From contig NZ_ANIJ01000015.1 of NCBI RefSeq assembly GCF_000347035.1, forward strand, positions 248,001 through 312,000: a stretch of 64,000 nucleotides of DNA. Direction: 5' to 3'. This document shows positions 39,109-48,963 of this stretch, one piece after another (within the stretch, counting starts at the first letter, position 1; the number at the start of each line of letters is the position of its first letter). Both the position numbers and the translations under genes were made by a program. This DNA comes from Leptospira sp. B5-022 (GTDB taxonomy: Bacteria; Spirochaetota; Leptospiria; Leptospirales; Leptospiraceae). Under the pieces are notes generated by a model. That model was not told the origin of the DNA. It did no database searches and was given only the letters and a program-made list of their open reading frames with translations.

Positions 39109-40678
39109 ATGGCCCTCCGGTTAGTACTGGGGTCTTGTCAAAGTTTTCGTGTGGAGGAGGAGAAGGAATGGTCCATTCCAAAGTTTTTCCTCCGAAAGGA
39201 TTGTTTCCTGCTTCTTTTCCTTTCATAAGTGCATGAAACACTCCGAAAAGTCCGACCAAGAATCCTGTTCCGATCAACCAAGATCCAAAAGTGGACATTT
39301 GGTTCAACTCGGTGAATGTAGGAAGATAATCGTAGTATCTACGAGGCATTCCCATATTTCCTAAAATGAATTGAGGGAAGAAGGTTACGTTAAATCCGGA
39401 GAAAATAAAGACCCAGGAAATTCTTCCGAGTAAGTCGCTATAAATTTTTCCGGTCACTTTAGGGAACCAGTAGATCAATGCTCCCATAAGAGCCATCAGA
39501 GTTCCACCAACCATCACATAGTGGAAGTGCGCTACCACGAAGTAAGTATCATGGAAGTGAACGTCCATACCGGTAGAAGCCAGATACACTCCGGTCAATC
39601 CACCGATGGTGAATAAGAACATGAACCCGATCGCGAACAACATCGGAGCATCCAAACGAATACTTCCTTTATACATGGTTGCGATCCAGTTGAACAATTT
39701 GATCGCTGTAGGAACTCCTACTAACATCGTGATGAAGGAGAATAGAACCCCGGCAAACTCGGATTGTCCGGAAACGAACATATGGTGTCCCCAAACTAAG
39801 AAGGAAACCCCGGCGATCGCTAAGGAAGAGTAAGCGATTGCAGTATATCCGAAGATGATCTTACGTGAATAAGTTGCTACCAACTCGGAGATCACTCCCA
39901 TCGCAGGAAGGATCATGATATAAACCGCAGGGTGAGAATAGAACCAGAAGAAGTGCTGGAATAGCACCGGATCTCCTCCCAACTGAGGATCAAAAATCCC
40001 TACTCCAAGAGTTTTTTCCGCAATCAGCAGAAGTAGAGTGATCGCAAGAACCGGAGTTGCCAATACTTGCAGGATCGCTGTAGAGTAAAGGGCCCAAACC
40101 ATGAGAGGAATTCTGTTCATGGTCATTCCAGGCGCTCTCAGCTTATGAGTGGTTACAATGAAGTTCAGACCCGTAAGGATTGAAGAGAATCCGATAATAA
40201 ATACTCCAAGAACCATCGGGATCACTCCCATTCCGGTTTTAATGGAAGAATACGGAGTGTAGAATGTCCAACCGGTATCTACGTTTTCTAAGAAGAGAGT
40301 GGAACCGGTGATCGCAGCACCGATCATCAGCATATACCAGCTCATCAAGTTCAATCTTGGGAAAGCTACGTCTTTTGCTCCGATCATGATCGGAAGAACG
40401 AAGTTTCCGAAAATTGCAGGAATCCCTGGAACGATTACCATGAACACCATAATGGCTCCATGGTAGGTCATCATTCTATTGTAAACGTCTGCGGAAAAAA
40501 GGGTTTTTCCGGGTGTGAATAATTCTGCGCGAACTAATAGAGCGAAAACTCCTCCTAAAAAGAAGAAGCTCATGATCGCGATAAAATACATGATCCCGAT
40601 ACGCTTATGATCTAAGGTCGTAAGCCAGGACCAAATCCCCTTCTGGTGATTCAGGTAATTATGTTGCTCGTGGGCCAT
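39095..40678 (-). CDS. ctaD: Cytochrome c oxidase subunit I
   Basis: Protein of 527 residues with twelve expected membrane helices. Heme and copper ligands are all in place: [12 protein letters not shown] (low-spin heme His), [19 protein letters not shown] (CuB His and the cross-linked Tyr), WGHHMFVSG (two CuB His) and [17 protein letters not shown] (high-spin and low-spin heme His). The YSHPAVYI motif indicates an A-type oxidase with a K-channel Tyr. It reduces O2 to water while pumping protons. It is preceded by ctaC with an 11-base gap and followed by ctaE. Confidence 0.95.
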
Positions 40679-40689
40679 TGTCCGTAATC

Positions 40690-41715
40690 CTATTTAAGCG
40701 TCTTAATGAATTCGATGATGTCCTTGATCTCGTCCTCTTTGATCCTTCCTTGGAAAGAAGACATTGCAGGAGGAAATCCAGCGACGATTTTCGCAGTCGG
40801 AACAAGGATGGATTGTTTGATATAAGCATCGTCCGCAACAACGGAAGATCCGTCTGCGAAGTCTCTCTTAGTACCGTAAAGACCTTTGAAAGTCGGTCCA
40901 ACAATCCTGGATCCGTCGATCGAGTGACATCCGCTACATCCAAGGCTTCCTTTGAAAAGAGCTTCTCCTCTTTCCGCGGGTCCTTTGTTACTAGCGCCAG
41001 CCATTCCGGCGAGTTTTTCAGACTGCCAAAGAGCGAATTGCTCTCCATCTACCACACGGATCGTAGCCATCATGTTCGAGTGTTTTGTTCCGCAATACTC
41101 AGTACAGAAAACCGTGAAGTCCCCTTTCTCGATCGGAGTAAAAGTGAAAGTGGTCCGTCTGCCGGGAACCGCATCCATTTTGTTTCGGAACGCAGGAACA
41201 TAGAAGCTATGAAGAACGTCATCGGAAGTAAGAATAAAACGAATGGTCTTACCGACCGGAACCACTACGACCTCAGGTTTGAGAAGAGTAGAGTCCGGAT
41301 CATTCTCCACTAACTTTTTGTCGCTGGGGCTATTGATCTCGATATCATTTGCGTATTTGAAAGTCCAAGCCCACTGACGAGCCGTCACGTGAACTTCAAC
41401 ATCACCTTTCTCTCCGACTCTGCGAAGATCATGAAATACACTCCATCCCCAAGCAAAGATGATCATCATGATCACGAAAGGTATGAATGACCAAAGGAAC
41501 TCAGCAAGAGTATTATGCGTGATATACGCACTTTTCTGATCTTCCGTTTTTCTTCTATACTTGAAAATGAATATTACCATTCCCCCAATGAGAATGATAA
41601 AAGAGATAAGGCCCGAAACAAGAAGGAAGATATAGAGGTTATCTACATCTCCCGATTCTTTAGTCGCTGGAACCGGCATGAAGCTTGTCGCCGTAATAAA
41701 AGAGAACCAGTTCAT
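40690..41715 (-). CDS. ctaC: Cytochrome c oxidase subunit II fused to cytochrome c (caa3-type)
   Basis: Protein of 341 residues. Two membrane helices lie near the N-terminus (about 27-50 and 72-92). The cupredoxin domain holds the CuA site in [20 protein letters not shown] (Cys, Cys, His, Met). A C-terminal cytochrome c domain (about 245-341) carries the heme-binding CSGCH and an axial-Met candidate in [11 protein letters not shown]. Electrons therefore enter through a covalently attached cytochrome, as in caa3 oxidases of Bacillus and Thermus. It lies between the SCO gene (26-base gap) and ctaD. Confidence 0.95.
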   Translation of the reverse strand: MNWFSFITATSFMPVPATKESGDVDNLYIFLLVSGLISFIILIGGMVIFIFKYRRKTEDQKSAYITHNTLAEFLWSFIPFVIMMIIFAWGWSVFHDLRRVGEKGDVEVHVTARQWAWTFKYANDIEINSPSDKKLVENDPDSTLLKPEVVVVPVGKTIRFILTSDDVLHSFYVPAFRNKMDAVPGRRTTFTFTPIEKGDFTVFCTEYCGTKHSNMMATIRVVDGEQFALWQSEKLAGMAGASNKGPAERGEALFKGSLGCSGCHSIDGSRIVGPTFKGLYGTKRDFADGSSVVADDAYIKQSILVPTAKIVAGFPPAMSSFQGRIKEDEIKDIIEFIKTLK

Positions 41716-41741
41716 CGGATCGAAATCACTCCTTCCTTTTT

Positions 41742-42587
41742 TTATACTGTACTAGACGAGTTTTGTTTCTTCCAAAAGCGGAATAAGAACGCTGCAAGAA
41801 CGAGGACGGTAAGAAAACCGCCGATTCGCATGATATTGAATGCGTATAATGTATACCTATTTTTGGATGGATCAAATTGGAAGCAAAAAAGGGCAACACT
41901 GTCAGTCAAATCGCCGATTTTACCGTTTCCTGCCTCTACGAGAGATAATCTCAGGGTCCTTTCATCCATTGGCATCCCTTTTAAATACCTGGAAATTTGT
42001 CCATCAGGGGTGATCACATAGGCTACGGAAACATGCACCCATTGATCATTATAAGGATTCCATTTGTATGTAAAACCCAGGCTGGAAGACAATGCCTTTA
42101 TTTCTGGATCATTTCCGGTTAAAAAACTCCAGCCGGAACCGTCCCCTCTTCCATAATCTTTCACATATACTTCTTTTTTCGCTTTTGCCAGATCCGGTTT
42201 TTCTTTCGGATCAAAACTCACCGCTACGTAATTGAATTCTTTTCCAACTTCTAAATTCAATTCTTTGAGCGCGGTTGAGATCTCGTTTAAATAAAGACTG
42301 CAGAGTGTGGGACATCTATAATATACTAAGGTAAGAAGAAGAGGTTTTCCTTCTTTCAAATAATCGCCAATGCGGACTTGTTTTCCCTGCTCATCCACGA
42401 AAGATAGATTGGTATCGATATAATTCCCTAACTTTTCTTCCAGACCAACGCCTTCTAATTCGGGTGGGACCGCATGAGCAGGCAACTCTCTCTCGGTATC
42501 GAAGGATAAAACGGATAGGAATGGTAATAAAAGTATTAGAGCCGCAGCTATTTTAGAAAAATGCTGCGGATGATTGGAGGAGAACAA
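41742..42587 (-). CDS. SCO1/SenC copper chaperone for cytochrome oxidase
   Basis: Protein of 281 residues starting at a TTG (42587); no in-frame ATG precedes the signal region. A membrane or signal segment spans about 12-30. The thioredoxin-like SCO domain has LVYYRCPTLCSLYLNEIS with the copper-binding C-x-x-x-C, and QWVHVSVAYVITPDGQISRY with the third ligand His. A second hydrophobic helix near the C-terminus (about 250-270) is less usual for the family. SCO proteins load copper into the CuA site of subunit II, whose gene is the next one downstream. Confidence 0.85.
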   Translation of the reverse strand: MFSSNHPQHFSKIAAALILLLPFLSVLSFDTERELPAHAVPPELEGVGLEEKLGNYIDTNLSFVDEQGKQVRIGDYLKEGKPLLLTLVYYRCPTLCSLYLNEISTALKELNLEVGKEFNYVAVSFDPKEKPDLAKAKKEVYVKDYGRGDGSGWSFLTGNDPEIKALSSSLGFTYKWNPYNDQWVHVSVAYVITPDGQISRYLKGMPMDERTLRLSLVEAGNGKIGDLTDSVALFCFQFDPSKNRYTLYAFNIMRIGGFLTVLVLAAFLFRFWKKQNSSSTV

Positions 42588-42609
42588 CGTTCTATCCCGG
42601 CTTCTTTCC

Positions 42610-42771
42610 TTACTTCGCTGCTGCCGAAGTGTTAGAAGGAACTACTTCGTTATAATCTTTAACACCTTTGTGGAACGCAGAAAGATAAACGAAATAAAGA
42701 ATGTTTGCGGCCAATACGACCACGAATGTCCAAAAACCTGCCTTGTTGTAATGGTCTCCGTTTTGGCTCAT
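42610..42771 (-). CDS. Small single-helix membrane protein heading the cox operon
   Basis: A 53-residue frame from ATG 42771 to TAA 42610, with AGGAG seven bases before the start. The product starts MSQNGDHYNKAGFWTFVVVL and has one membrane helix at about 13-32, followed by a polar tail ending in Ala and Lys. It lies 22 bases upstream of the SCO gene on the same strand and before any other cox gene. Small single-helix subunits or assembly factors are common in oxidase operons, so this is probably a structural or assembly component of the caa3 oxidase. I cannot name a family. Confidence 0.65.
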   Translation of the reverse strand: MSQNGDHYNKAGFWTFVVVLAANILYFVYLSAFHKGVKDYNEVVPSNTSAAAK

Positions 42772-43095
42772 GGAATGACTCCTAAAGTATCAGAAAAAAA
42801 ACGTTTCACTTCTGTTAAAAGCGAAAGATACCAACCAGTTTTGGAGACCTGTCCTTTTTTTGAAAGCGTTTTTGCTTTTCAGACCTTTCAGACGTTTAGA
42901 ACCGACATAAAAAGCTTCTATCCTTAGGTCGGGATAGCAGAACGCTCGTTCTTTAGAATCATCGAATGTACATTGCATGAGAATTAGTCTCAGATCAAAA
43001 TGGAACCTTTCAATTTTCAAATATCAAATCTCTTGCCCCAAATCAGTCGCGCTCAAGTATGGTAAAGGAGAGCTCGGATTCTCCGAAAAAACAGA
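42772..43095. promoter_or_regulatory. Divergent intergenic region between cox operon and ctaAB
   Basis: 324 bases between the first cox gene (-) and ctaA (+); both operons must have promoters here. I see no consensus pair with good spacing. An AAGGAG element at 43065-43070 begins a small inverted repeat (GGAGA ... TCTCC) 14 bases before the ctaA start, which may influence ctaA translation. Nothing else is apparent. Confidence 0.4.
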
Positions 43096-44034
43096 ATGAT
43101 CGCCTCTACTTATTCTCATTTTAGAAAGTTTTCTCTCTTTCTCGTCATTTATTCGGTTTTAATTTTTCTAAACTTGTTGTATGGTCCGCTTGTCCGAGCC
43201 ACTGATTCCGGACTCGCATGCCCCGATTGGCCATTTTGTTTCGGTAAAATTTTTCCGGACTTCGATTTTAATATTTTTATGGAAGTCGGACATAGATATT
43301 ATTCCGGATTTTTAGGAATTGTTCTTATCGCCGGCACGATCTGGACTGCAATCGTTCCCGAATTAAGGAAACCTTTCCTGGGCTATTTTATACTAGCGAT
43401 CTTGTTGATTGCTTCTCAAGTAACCTTGGGCGGTTTGACTGTTCTTCTTTCCTTGGATCCTGCGACCGTAAATCTTCACTTATTGAATGCTATTCTGTTC
43501 TTACTTTGTATCGTTACAGCTACGTTCAAGGCTCGCAATCTTACAAAATTCCCAAATTCGAATGAATTTCTAACCAAAGAAAGTTTATTGCAAAAGGACC
43601 AGATCCCTCTATTGATCGGAGTTTTATTGATATTCTTCCAAATCATTTTGGGAGGAAGAGTAAGTTCCAACTACGCGGGTCTTGCTTGTTTGGAATTCCC
43701 GACCTGTAACGGAGAATGGATCCCTTCCGTTCCAGAACCTAAAATACAAATCCAAGTGCAACATCGATTGGGTGCATATCTAGTAGCATTTTACGTTCTT
43801 CTAATAAACCTTTATGGAATATTCAAGGGATTTTCGGAAGAGACCAAAAAATACGTGAAAACGGCGATCGTTCTTCTGATCATACAGATCGGCTTGGGAG
43901 TTGTAAACGTCTATATGAAACTCCCGAAATTAGTGACTGCTGCACATACCGGAGTGGCCATTCTTCTTTTCTTATCCGTTTATGCGGTTTGGGTCCAAAG
44001 AGCTTCCGAGCTTTCTAAGAGTAAGGTTTCTTAA
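43096..44034 (+). CDS. ctaA: Heme A synthase (COX15/CtaA)
   Basis: Protein of 312 residues with eight membrane helices, in two similar halves. Heme-ligand histidines appear in [31 protein letters not shown] and [12 protein letters not shown]. Each half has a Cys pair in the first external loop (LACPDWPFC and LACLEFPTC), as in the Bacillus type, where it is thought to take part in heme O transfer. It oxidises the C8 methyl of heme O to formyl, giving heme A for the oxidase encoded divergently. Its ATG at 43096 lacks a close ribosome site. The next gene, ctaB, starts 5 bases later. Confidence 0.9.
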   Translation: MIASTYSHFRKFSLFLVIYSVLIFLNLLYGPLVRATDSGLACPDWPFCFGKIFPDFDFNIFMEVGHRYYSGFLGIVLIAGTIWTAIVPELRKPFLGYFILAILLIASQVTLGGLTVLLSLDPATVNLHLLNAILFLLCIVTATFKARNLTKFPNSNEFLTKESLLQKDQIPLLIGVLLIFFQIILGGRVSSNYAGLACLEFPTCNGEWIPSVPEPKIQIQVQHRLGAYLVAFYVLLINLYGIFKGFSEETKKYVKTAIVLLIIQIGLGVVNVYMKLPKLVTAAHTGVAILLFLSVYAVWVQRASELSKSKVS

Positions 44035-44039
44035 ATAGA

Positions 44040-44909
44040 ATGAATAATTTTCTTTCAGACTGGAATCAGATGATCAAACCTAGGGTTACTTCCCTAGTGT
44101 TAGCAACAGCTGTGCCCGGTCTATATCTTGGCTCTTCTTCGGCTCCGAGCACCCTTTTGGTTTTTATGACCATGCTCGGGACCTTTTTGATGTCTTCCGC
44201 ATCTTTTATCTTCAACCAGATCTTGGAAAAAGATAGGGACGCTAAAATGAAACGAACTGCAAATCGTCCGATCCCTGCAGGAAGGATCAGCGGCACTCAA
44301 GCTTGGATCGTGGGATTCGCGATGACTTTTGCTGCGTTCGGGATCTTGTATTATTTTGCAAATCTTCTGACTGCGATATGCGCATTTGCGGCACTTCTCG
44401 CTTATGTTTTTCTTTATACCATATTATTAAAACCCAGAACACATCAGAATATCGTAATAGGAGGAGTGGCTGGTTGTGTAGGACCTCTAATCGGTTATGC
44501 AGCCGTTAGTAATTCTTTACCTTTGCCGGCTTGGATCTTATTTCTAATGATCTTTCTTTGGACACCTGCTCACTTCTGGGCTCTTGCCATCTTTTTAAAA
44601 GAAGATTATAGCGACGCAAATTTTCCAATGCTACCGGTTGTAAAAGGTGTGAAGGAGACCGGACGCTCTATTCTGTTTTACACCGTTCTGTATGTCGGCT
44701 CCGTGATTGCGTTCTATTGGGCGGAACCTTCCATGGGTTGGTTGTATATGGTCTCTTCCGTGGCGCTGAGTATATCTATACTTTATCTTTCCGTAAAATT
44801 GTTCCAGAATCCTGAGCCTAAATTCGCCAGAGGATTTTTCTTTTTCAGCATTCTGCATTTATTTTTGATCAATATATTGATCCTAATCGACCATTCCATC
44901 CCTGCCTAA
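44040..44909 (+). CDS. ctaB: Protoheme IX farnesyltransferase (heme O synthase)
   Basis: Protein of 289 residues with about nine membrane helices. The UbiA-type prenyl-diphosphate site reads [20 protein letters not shown] (N-x-x-x-E-x-D-x-x-x-D), followed by the typical [12 protein letters not shown] second site is [15 protein letters not shown]. It attaches farnesyl to protoheme to form heme O, the substrate of CtaA. It begins 5 bases after ctaA, so the two are co-translated. The product serves the caa3 oxidase encoded on the other side of the divergent promoter region. Confidence 0.92.
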   Translation: MNNFLSDWNQMIKPRVTSLVLATAVPGLYLGSSSAPSTLLVFMTMLGTFLMSSASFIFNQILEKDRDAKMKRTANRPIPAGRISGTQAWIVGFAMTFAAFGILYYFANLLTAICAFAALLAYVFLYTILLKPRTHQNIVIGGVAGCVGPLIGYAAVSNSLPLPAWILFLMIFLWTPAHFWALAIFLKEDYSDANFPMLPVVKGVKETGRSILFYTVLYVGSVIAFYWAEPSMGWLYMVSSVALSISILYLSVKLFQNPEPKFARGFFFFSILHLFLINILILIDHSIPA

Positions 44910-45025
44910 AATTAGAAGTTTTCCAAATCCGGTTCGGATATAATTTATTTAGGAGAAAATTTCCTTTACTTTAAACCCCCATTTTCGAGCAAAAAATTTC
45001 ACTCCGTTTTTTAAACCTTTCAGAG

Positions 45026-45051
45026 TTGACAGTCGCTTAAGAGCGTATAGT
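45026..45051 (+). promoter_or_regulatory. Putative promoter of the M48 peptidase gene
   Basis: TTGACA at 45026-45031 is an exact -35 box. TATAGT at 45046-45051 is a fair -10 but only 14 bases away; TAGTTT two bases later gives 16. It lies 25 bases before the ATG, which has GAGG upstream. Confidence 0.35.
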
Positions 45052-45075
45052 TTTCTCTCCTCAGAGGTTTTTCCC

Positions 45076-47082
45076 ATGATCAATCTTTCGTACTCGGTTC
45101 GTCCTTATGTCCTGAAACTTTTGGCTGTTTTAGGTTTAGTTTCACTTTCGGGCTCTCCGATTTTTTCTCAGAACAAACCGGGAGAATTCGACGCGGAATT
45201 GTATGCACAGTTAGTAAGACAAAGTAACGTGCAGTTTACAAATCTGATCAAGTCAAAGACTGTGCTTACGGATCATAAAGGATGGAAGAAGCCTATTGAC
45301 AAAGCGTTCGGCAAACTTTCCAAAAATTCCGGCAACCCTCCTTTTCCTTTAGTTTACAAAATCGTAAAGGAAGGAAGTTTCAACGCATTTGCCATGGCGG
45401 GCGGGCAATTTTGTATTCATTCAGGTGCATTAGATTCACTCGATGAGATCATCAAACAAAAAGAAGCGGATGCAGCTCAAAAGTTGGACTTCCATCGAGA
45501 AAGATATATAGCAGGAGTATTGTCCCACGAGTTAGCTCACTTCTATAACAGACATGTTTTTAACAGTGTAAAAAAGTTTTATGCACTCAAGGATGAACCG
45601 TCCGGAAAAGCATTCTTAGAAAATAGCAAATTTTCACAAGAGCAAGAGTTGGATGCGGACCAAACGGGCTTATTTCTACTGGATAAGGCAGGTTACGGCG
45701 GAGACTTTATGCTGATCACTCTGCAAACTTTGAACGAAGTGGAACAATCTTATAAAGAAGCATTAGCAGCTTCTAAAGCGGATAAAACCAGACCTGAATT
45801 GATCGGCTCTCATTATTTCTCCAGCCACCCTTCTCCGAATGAGAGATTGTCCAGACTCAAAACGGATAAACAAGAACTGTACAGCTTCTTGGCTAAGATG
45901 GAAAAAACTTTCGATGATATTCAACTGGGAAGAAATTTAGACGATGCCAGATCGAATTTAGAAGACGGACTTAAAAAGTTTCCGGAAAATACTTATTTAA
46001 GTAAAGCACTCGCAGTTTGTATGCATAAGATCTGGATGGCAACCGCTTCCAATGAAGAATTAAAATTAAAACCGGTTTTGGACATGCCGTCTTTCAGAGA
46101 TAATATGGTGTTTCCTCCGGATAAGAGTAAACGTGCAGTTATGAGGATCATTCCGGGAAACGAGGCCGCTTATAATCGTGCCCTCAAAGCATACAGAGAA
46201 GTGATCGTAAAAACGGACGATCCGTACTTCCTCTCCAACTATGCAGTATTACTTTCGTATTCTGCCGACGAAAAAGATCTAGACGTAGCTGTTAGCATTG
46301 CCAACAAAGCATTCCAAGCGGAAGGAACCGTTTCCTTAGCAAATAACTTGGGTGTCGTTCTATTCTGGACGGACAAAAAGGAAGAAGCTAAAGAACTTTT
46401 TAATCGTCTCGCCTTGTCCATCGATCAAAAGATCAGAACTCTTGCTTCTCAGAGCGGAAACAATCCTCAGATCGCTCAGTATTTAAGAACGATCGGGCAA
46501 TCCACCGCTCAGAAACAACAAGTAGATCCGGATTATATCTATGAGAACTTTACTCCAATCTTGAATATCGCATTGGTAGAATCTTATTCGGCTGTGGATC
46601 CCAAATCCAAAGGACTTGCAAATTATTATCTTACCAATTACGATTCCACTTCCGGTTGGGCAAAAGTATTAGCAAAGATCCATTCCATCGAACTGACCGC
46701 TCCTACTCCTGCAAACGAAGTGAATGCGTTTAAAGTGGGTGGCGTCGGCCCTGGAGACAAGTTAGAAGATCTTCTAAAAAACTGGGGAAAACCTACACGT
46801 ATCAAAACGGATAAAAAAAGCGGTTTGGAATATTTCGAATACGATAACAAAGAGACCGCTTTTATTTTAGATATGGGAACGGTAGTGCAAGTGAATGTAG
46901 TCGGAGATGCTAGCCCCGGTTTAGGACAAGGAATCACGGTAGGCGCTTCTAAACCTGCTGCGGAAAAACTTTTGGGTTCTAAATTCAGAAAACAAGGCGA
47001 ATATCACGACTACTACGAAAAAGGAAAAGCTTTCGTGAAGTATAATAAACGGGGAAAGATTGACCTTTTAGTGGTTCAGTGA
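45076..47082 (+). CDS. Secreted M48-family metallopeptidase with TPR region
   Basis: Protein of 668 residues with an N-terminal signal (about 10-31, cleavage near FSQ). The peptidase domain carries HELAH at 151-155 and the third zinc ligand in SQEQELDADQTG (E191), the arrangement of BepA/LoiP-like M48 enzymes that handle outer-membrane protein assembly. The helical region from about 280 to 500 contains TPR-type units (VSLANNLGVVLFWTDKKEEA). The C-terminal 110 residues form a two-repeat beta domain (GPGDKLEDLLKNWGKPTRIK; GITVGASKPAAEKLL), reminiscent of SmpA/OmlA-like folds. It is likely a periplasmic quality-control protease. It is monocistronic, followed by strong hairpins. Confidence 0.8.
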   Translation: MINLSYSVRPYVLKLLAVLGLVSLSGSPIFSQNKPGEFDAELYAQLVRQSNVQFTNLIKSKTVLTDHKGWKKPIDKAFGKLSKNSGNPPFPLVYKIVKEGSFNAFAMAGGQFCIHSGALDSLDEIIKQKEADAAQKLDFHRERYIAGVLSHELAHFYNRHVFNSVKKFYALKDEPSGKAFLENSKFSQEQELDADQTGLFLLDKAGYGGDFMLITLQTLNEVEQSYKEALAASKADKTRPELIGSHYFSSHPSPNERLSRLKTDKQELYSFLAKMEKTFDDIQLGRNLDDARSNLEDGLKKFPENTYLSKALAVCMHKIWMATASNEELKLKPVLDMPSFRDNMVFPPDKSKRAVMRIIPGNEAAYNRALKAYREVIVKTDDPYFLSNYAVLLSYSADEKDLDVAVSIANKAFQAEGTVSLANNLGVVLFWTDKKEEAKELFNRLALSIDQKIRTLASQSGNNPQIAQYLRTIGQSTAQKQQVDPDYIYENFTPILNIALVESYSAVDPKSKGLANYYLTNYDSTSGWAKVLAKIHSIELTAPTPANEVNAFKVGGVGPGDKLEDLLKNWGKPTRIKTDKKSGLEYFEYDNKETAFILDMGTVVQVNVVGDASPGLGQGITVGASKPAAEKLLGSKFRKQGEYHDYYEKGKAFVKYNKRGKIDLLVVQ

Positions 47083-47106
47083 AGTTGATTTAGATTTTTT
47101 AAAATC

Positions 47107-47129
47107 AGCCTCGAAAGGTTTTCGAGGCT
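47107..47129. terminator. Hairpin downstream of the M48 peptidase gene
   Basis: AGCCTCGAAA (47107-47116) and TTTCGAGGCT (47120-47129) form a perfect 10-base stem with a 3-base loop, 25 bases after the M48 stop. T-runs are short on both sides (CTTT on plus, GATTTT on minus), so it may serve both convergent units. Confidence 0.6.
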
Positions 47130-47141
47130 TGGCTTTACTAT

Positions 47142-47180
47142 ATCATAAATTCTTAATTTTAAATATTAAGAATTTATGAT
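47142..47180. repeat. Perfect 16-base inverted repeat at the end of the AT-rich cassette
   Basis: ATCATAAATTCTTAAT at 47142-47157 and its exact reverse complement at 47165-47180, with a 7-base spacer. The stop codon of the 69-residue gene lies inside the right arm. It is very AT-rich and has no long T-run after it, so it could be a weak terminator or a boundary mark of the inserted cassette. Confidence 0.6.
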
Positions 47181-47375
47181 TATTGAGCCGGCAGAACGCT
47201 CTGACTCGGATAAATAATTTTTATATTCAGCTCTAGATTCTTCCATATCTTTATATATCAAAGAAGCTAACGAGGATAATTCCTCCAGTTCAATATCCTT
47301 AATCTTTCCGGCATTTTTGGCTTCTTCGATAACGCTAGTAAAAAGCATATCCATTGGATCAGTGTTTCCAGGCAT
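47166..47375 (-). CDS. Small acidic helical protein, partner of the papain-like gene
   Basis: Protein of 69 residues, overlapping the 3' end of the 504-residue gene by 17 bases. It is predominantly helical and acidic (FTSVIEEAKNAGKIKDIELE, ELSSLASLIYKDMEESRAEY) with a polar tail. No motif is recognised. Tight overlap and the shared AT-rich composition make it a functional partner candidate, for example an inhibitor or adaptor of the peptidase-like protein. Its stop lies inside a 16-base inverted repeat. Confidence 0.55.
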   Translation of the reverse strand: MPGNTDPMDMLFTSVIEEAKNAGKIKDIELEELSSLASLIYKDMEESRAEYKNYLSESERSAGSIIINS

Positions 47376-48873
47376 TCCAAGCTCCTTTAAGATTATTCCG
47401 ATACATTACGGAAGGAGGGAAACTCTCTTCAAGCCTTTGAGGTTTTGAAGGGTCGTCAAGTAAAAATAATGAATTCGTATATTGTATTGCTAGAACGGAT
47501 CTCAATGATTCATCCCCTGTAGCATCCATAAGAATTCGGCCTACTACCGAATCAGAATTTGATATATAATGTTCCTTAAAGCCAATTTCAGCAAGCCAAA
47601 TGAACTTCGGTAAAGCTAATTCTAAAAACACTTTTCCTAACTTTCCGAATTTATCCTTTAAAGGAAACCAAAAGCCCTTCCATGATTTTGAGGACGTCAG
47701 CAATAATCGAAAAGTAAATGGGCCTTGATCTTTTATTGGCTCAAGACCAAATCGTCTATCCCTTAAAACTGCCTTTGCAAGAGTCCTTGCCCGAATCGCA
47801 TCCAAATGAATTTTCGGATACAAAGGAACTACAGTATTTACTACATGCGCTCCTTGAAACTGACTATTACTTTGATAATATTCGAACGGATTTTCAATCA
47901 TTGCAAACTGGTAAGGAGTATGATTATCGTCTTGGAAAATATATTTTCCGGGAATGCTTGCTGTGTCGATTATATCCACTTCTTGGCCATTATATAAATT
48001 TAATTTTTCGGAGTTTGCATGATTAATTGAATCGACTGATCTAACTTCATGGCCAATTAAAACAACTGCATGAGATATATTTTCATTATTTACAGTTAAT
48101 ATTTGCGGTATGCCGGATTCTGCGTAAGTATATATGGTTTCATAAAAGACTTTCTTTTGATTATCAGAACTTCCAATACTATAAATCATACTGCCAAAGC
48201 CGAATTCTTTCAGTGCACGAGAAATCTGTAATGAGGTAAGACCTTCAGAAGGGAGACTTCTTCTAGGATACGTAGATTCAAGGACCTTCCGAATTTTAGA
48301 AGGCAAGACTGGAATATAATCTCTATATCTTTGAGAAAAATATTCCATTACCGACCAAATACAAGTTTCTGCACAAGTATGAGTATGAGAATCTTGTGAA
48401 GAATAAGGAAAACCTACGCTTGAAATAATTTTTCCTCTCACTTGGACTTTCACTTCGGATAAGCATATCTCTGCATTTTCTCTCCGTTTCATAAGCTCCG
48501 GAGATATATGGCTTCTCCCCAATAAACGATGTGGAGTTGGTCGCAATACAACAAAGCCAAAATATGATTTAGAACCGTCAGCTGGATCTGAGACTGAAGA
48601 AGAATTAAAGAAATGAATCCTAATGCAATCTCTTTCATATCTTCTATGTTTTGCGGAATAATATGTATAATAGCTATCTCTATAAAGGGGGTCTACATAA
48701 GGATATTCAAAGACAACAATCGCTTCATCTTTAATTTCCAGCCAAAGCTGTTCCAAACGCTCAAACCCTTGTTTTACATTCAAATCGCCAACCGAAAAAC
48801 CAGGGTAATCTGTTATAATAGTCTTGAATTGTGTTTTCCAGTCATTTAAAGAAAAAGATTTCAGCTTTATCAT
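47359..48873 (-). CDS. Papain-like (C39-type) cysteine peptidase-like protein
   Basis: Protein of 504 residues without a signal peptide. A papain-like core is suggested by HTHTCAETCIWSVMEYF (candidate Cys167, with Gln160 before it for the oxyanion hole), ISHAVVLIGHE (His268) and FQDDNHTPYQF (Asp315/316), the Cys-His-Asp order of C39-like and bacterial transglutaminase-like enzymes. The N-terminal 150 residues (Tyr-rich DSYYTYYSAKHRRYERD, then YFGFVVLRPTP) and the C-terminal 180 are not recognised. Hand counts of three 60-base lines give about 28-33% GC against about 50% in a line of the thiolase/HAD region, a sign of lateral transfer. Function unknown; peptidase activity is an inference from residue order. 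Confidence 0.5.
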   Translation of the reverse strand: MIKLKSFSLNDWKTQFKTIITDYPGFSVGDLNVKQGFERLEQLWLEIKDEAIVVFEYPYVDPLYRDSYYTYYSAKHRRYERDCIRIHFFNSSSVSDPADGSKSYFGFVVLRPTPHRLLGRSHISPELMKRRENAEICLSEVKVQVRGKIISSVGFPYSSQDSHTHTCAETCIWSVMEYFSQRYRDYIPVLPSKIRKVLESTYPRRSLPSEGLTSLQISRALKEFGFGSMIYSIGSSDNQKKVFYETIYTYAESGIPQILTVNNENISHAVVLIGHEVRSVDSINHANSEKLNLYNGQEVDIIDTASIPGKYIFQDDNHTPYQFAMIENPFEYYQSNSQFQGAHVVNTVVPLYPKIHLDAIRARTLAKAVLRDRRFGLEPIKDQGPFTFRLLLTSSKSWKGFWFPLKDKFGKLGKVFLELALPKFIWLAEIGFKEHYISNSDSVVGRILMDATGDESLRSVLAIQYTNSLFLLDDPSKPQRLEESFPPSVMYRNNLKGAWNAWKH

Positions 48874-48963
48874 AGAGATATTAAAAGGACGAATAACGTT
48901 CTGATAAAATATCGCCCGTAATTCAAAAATTTAAAGCTATTCTTTACGATTAGATCGGAATTC

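Noticed and set aside
43059..43124. 21-codon frame overlapping the start of ctaA in another phase
   Set aside because: Its ATG lies 6 bases before the AAGGAG element rather than after it, so it has no ribosome site of its own.
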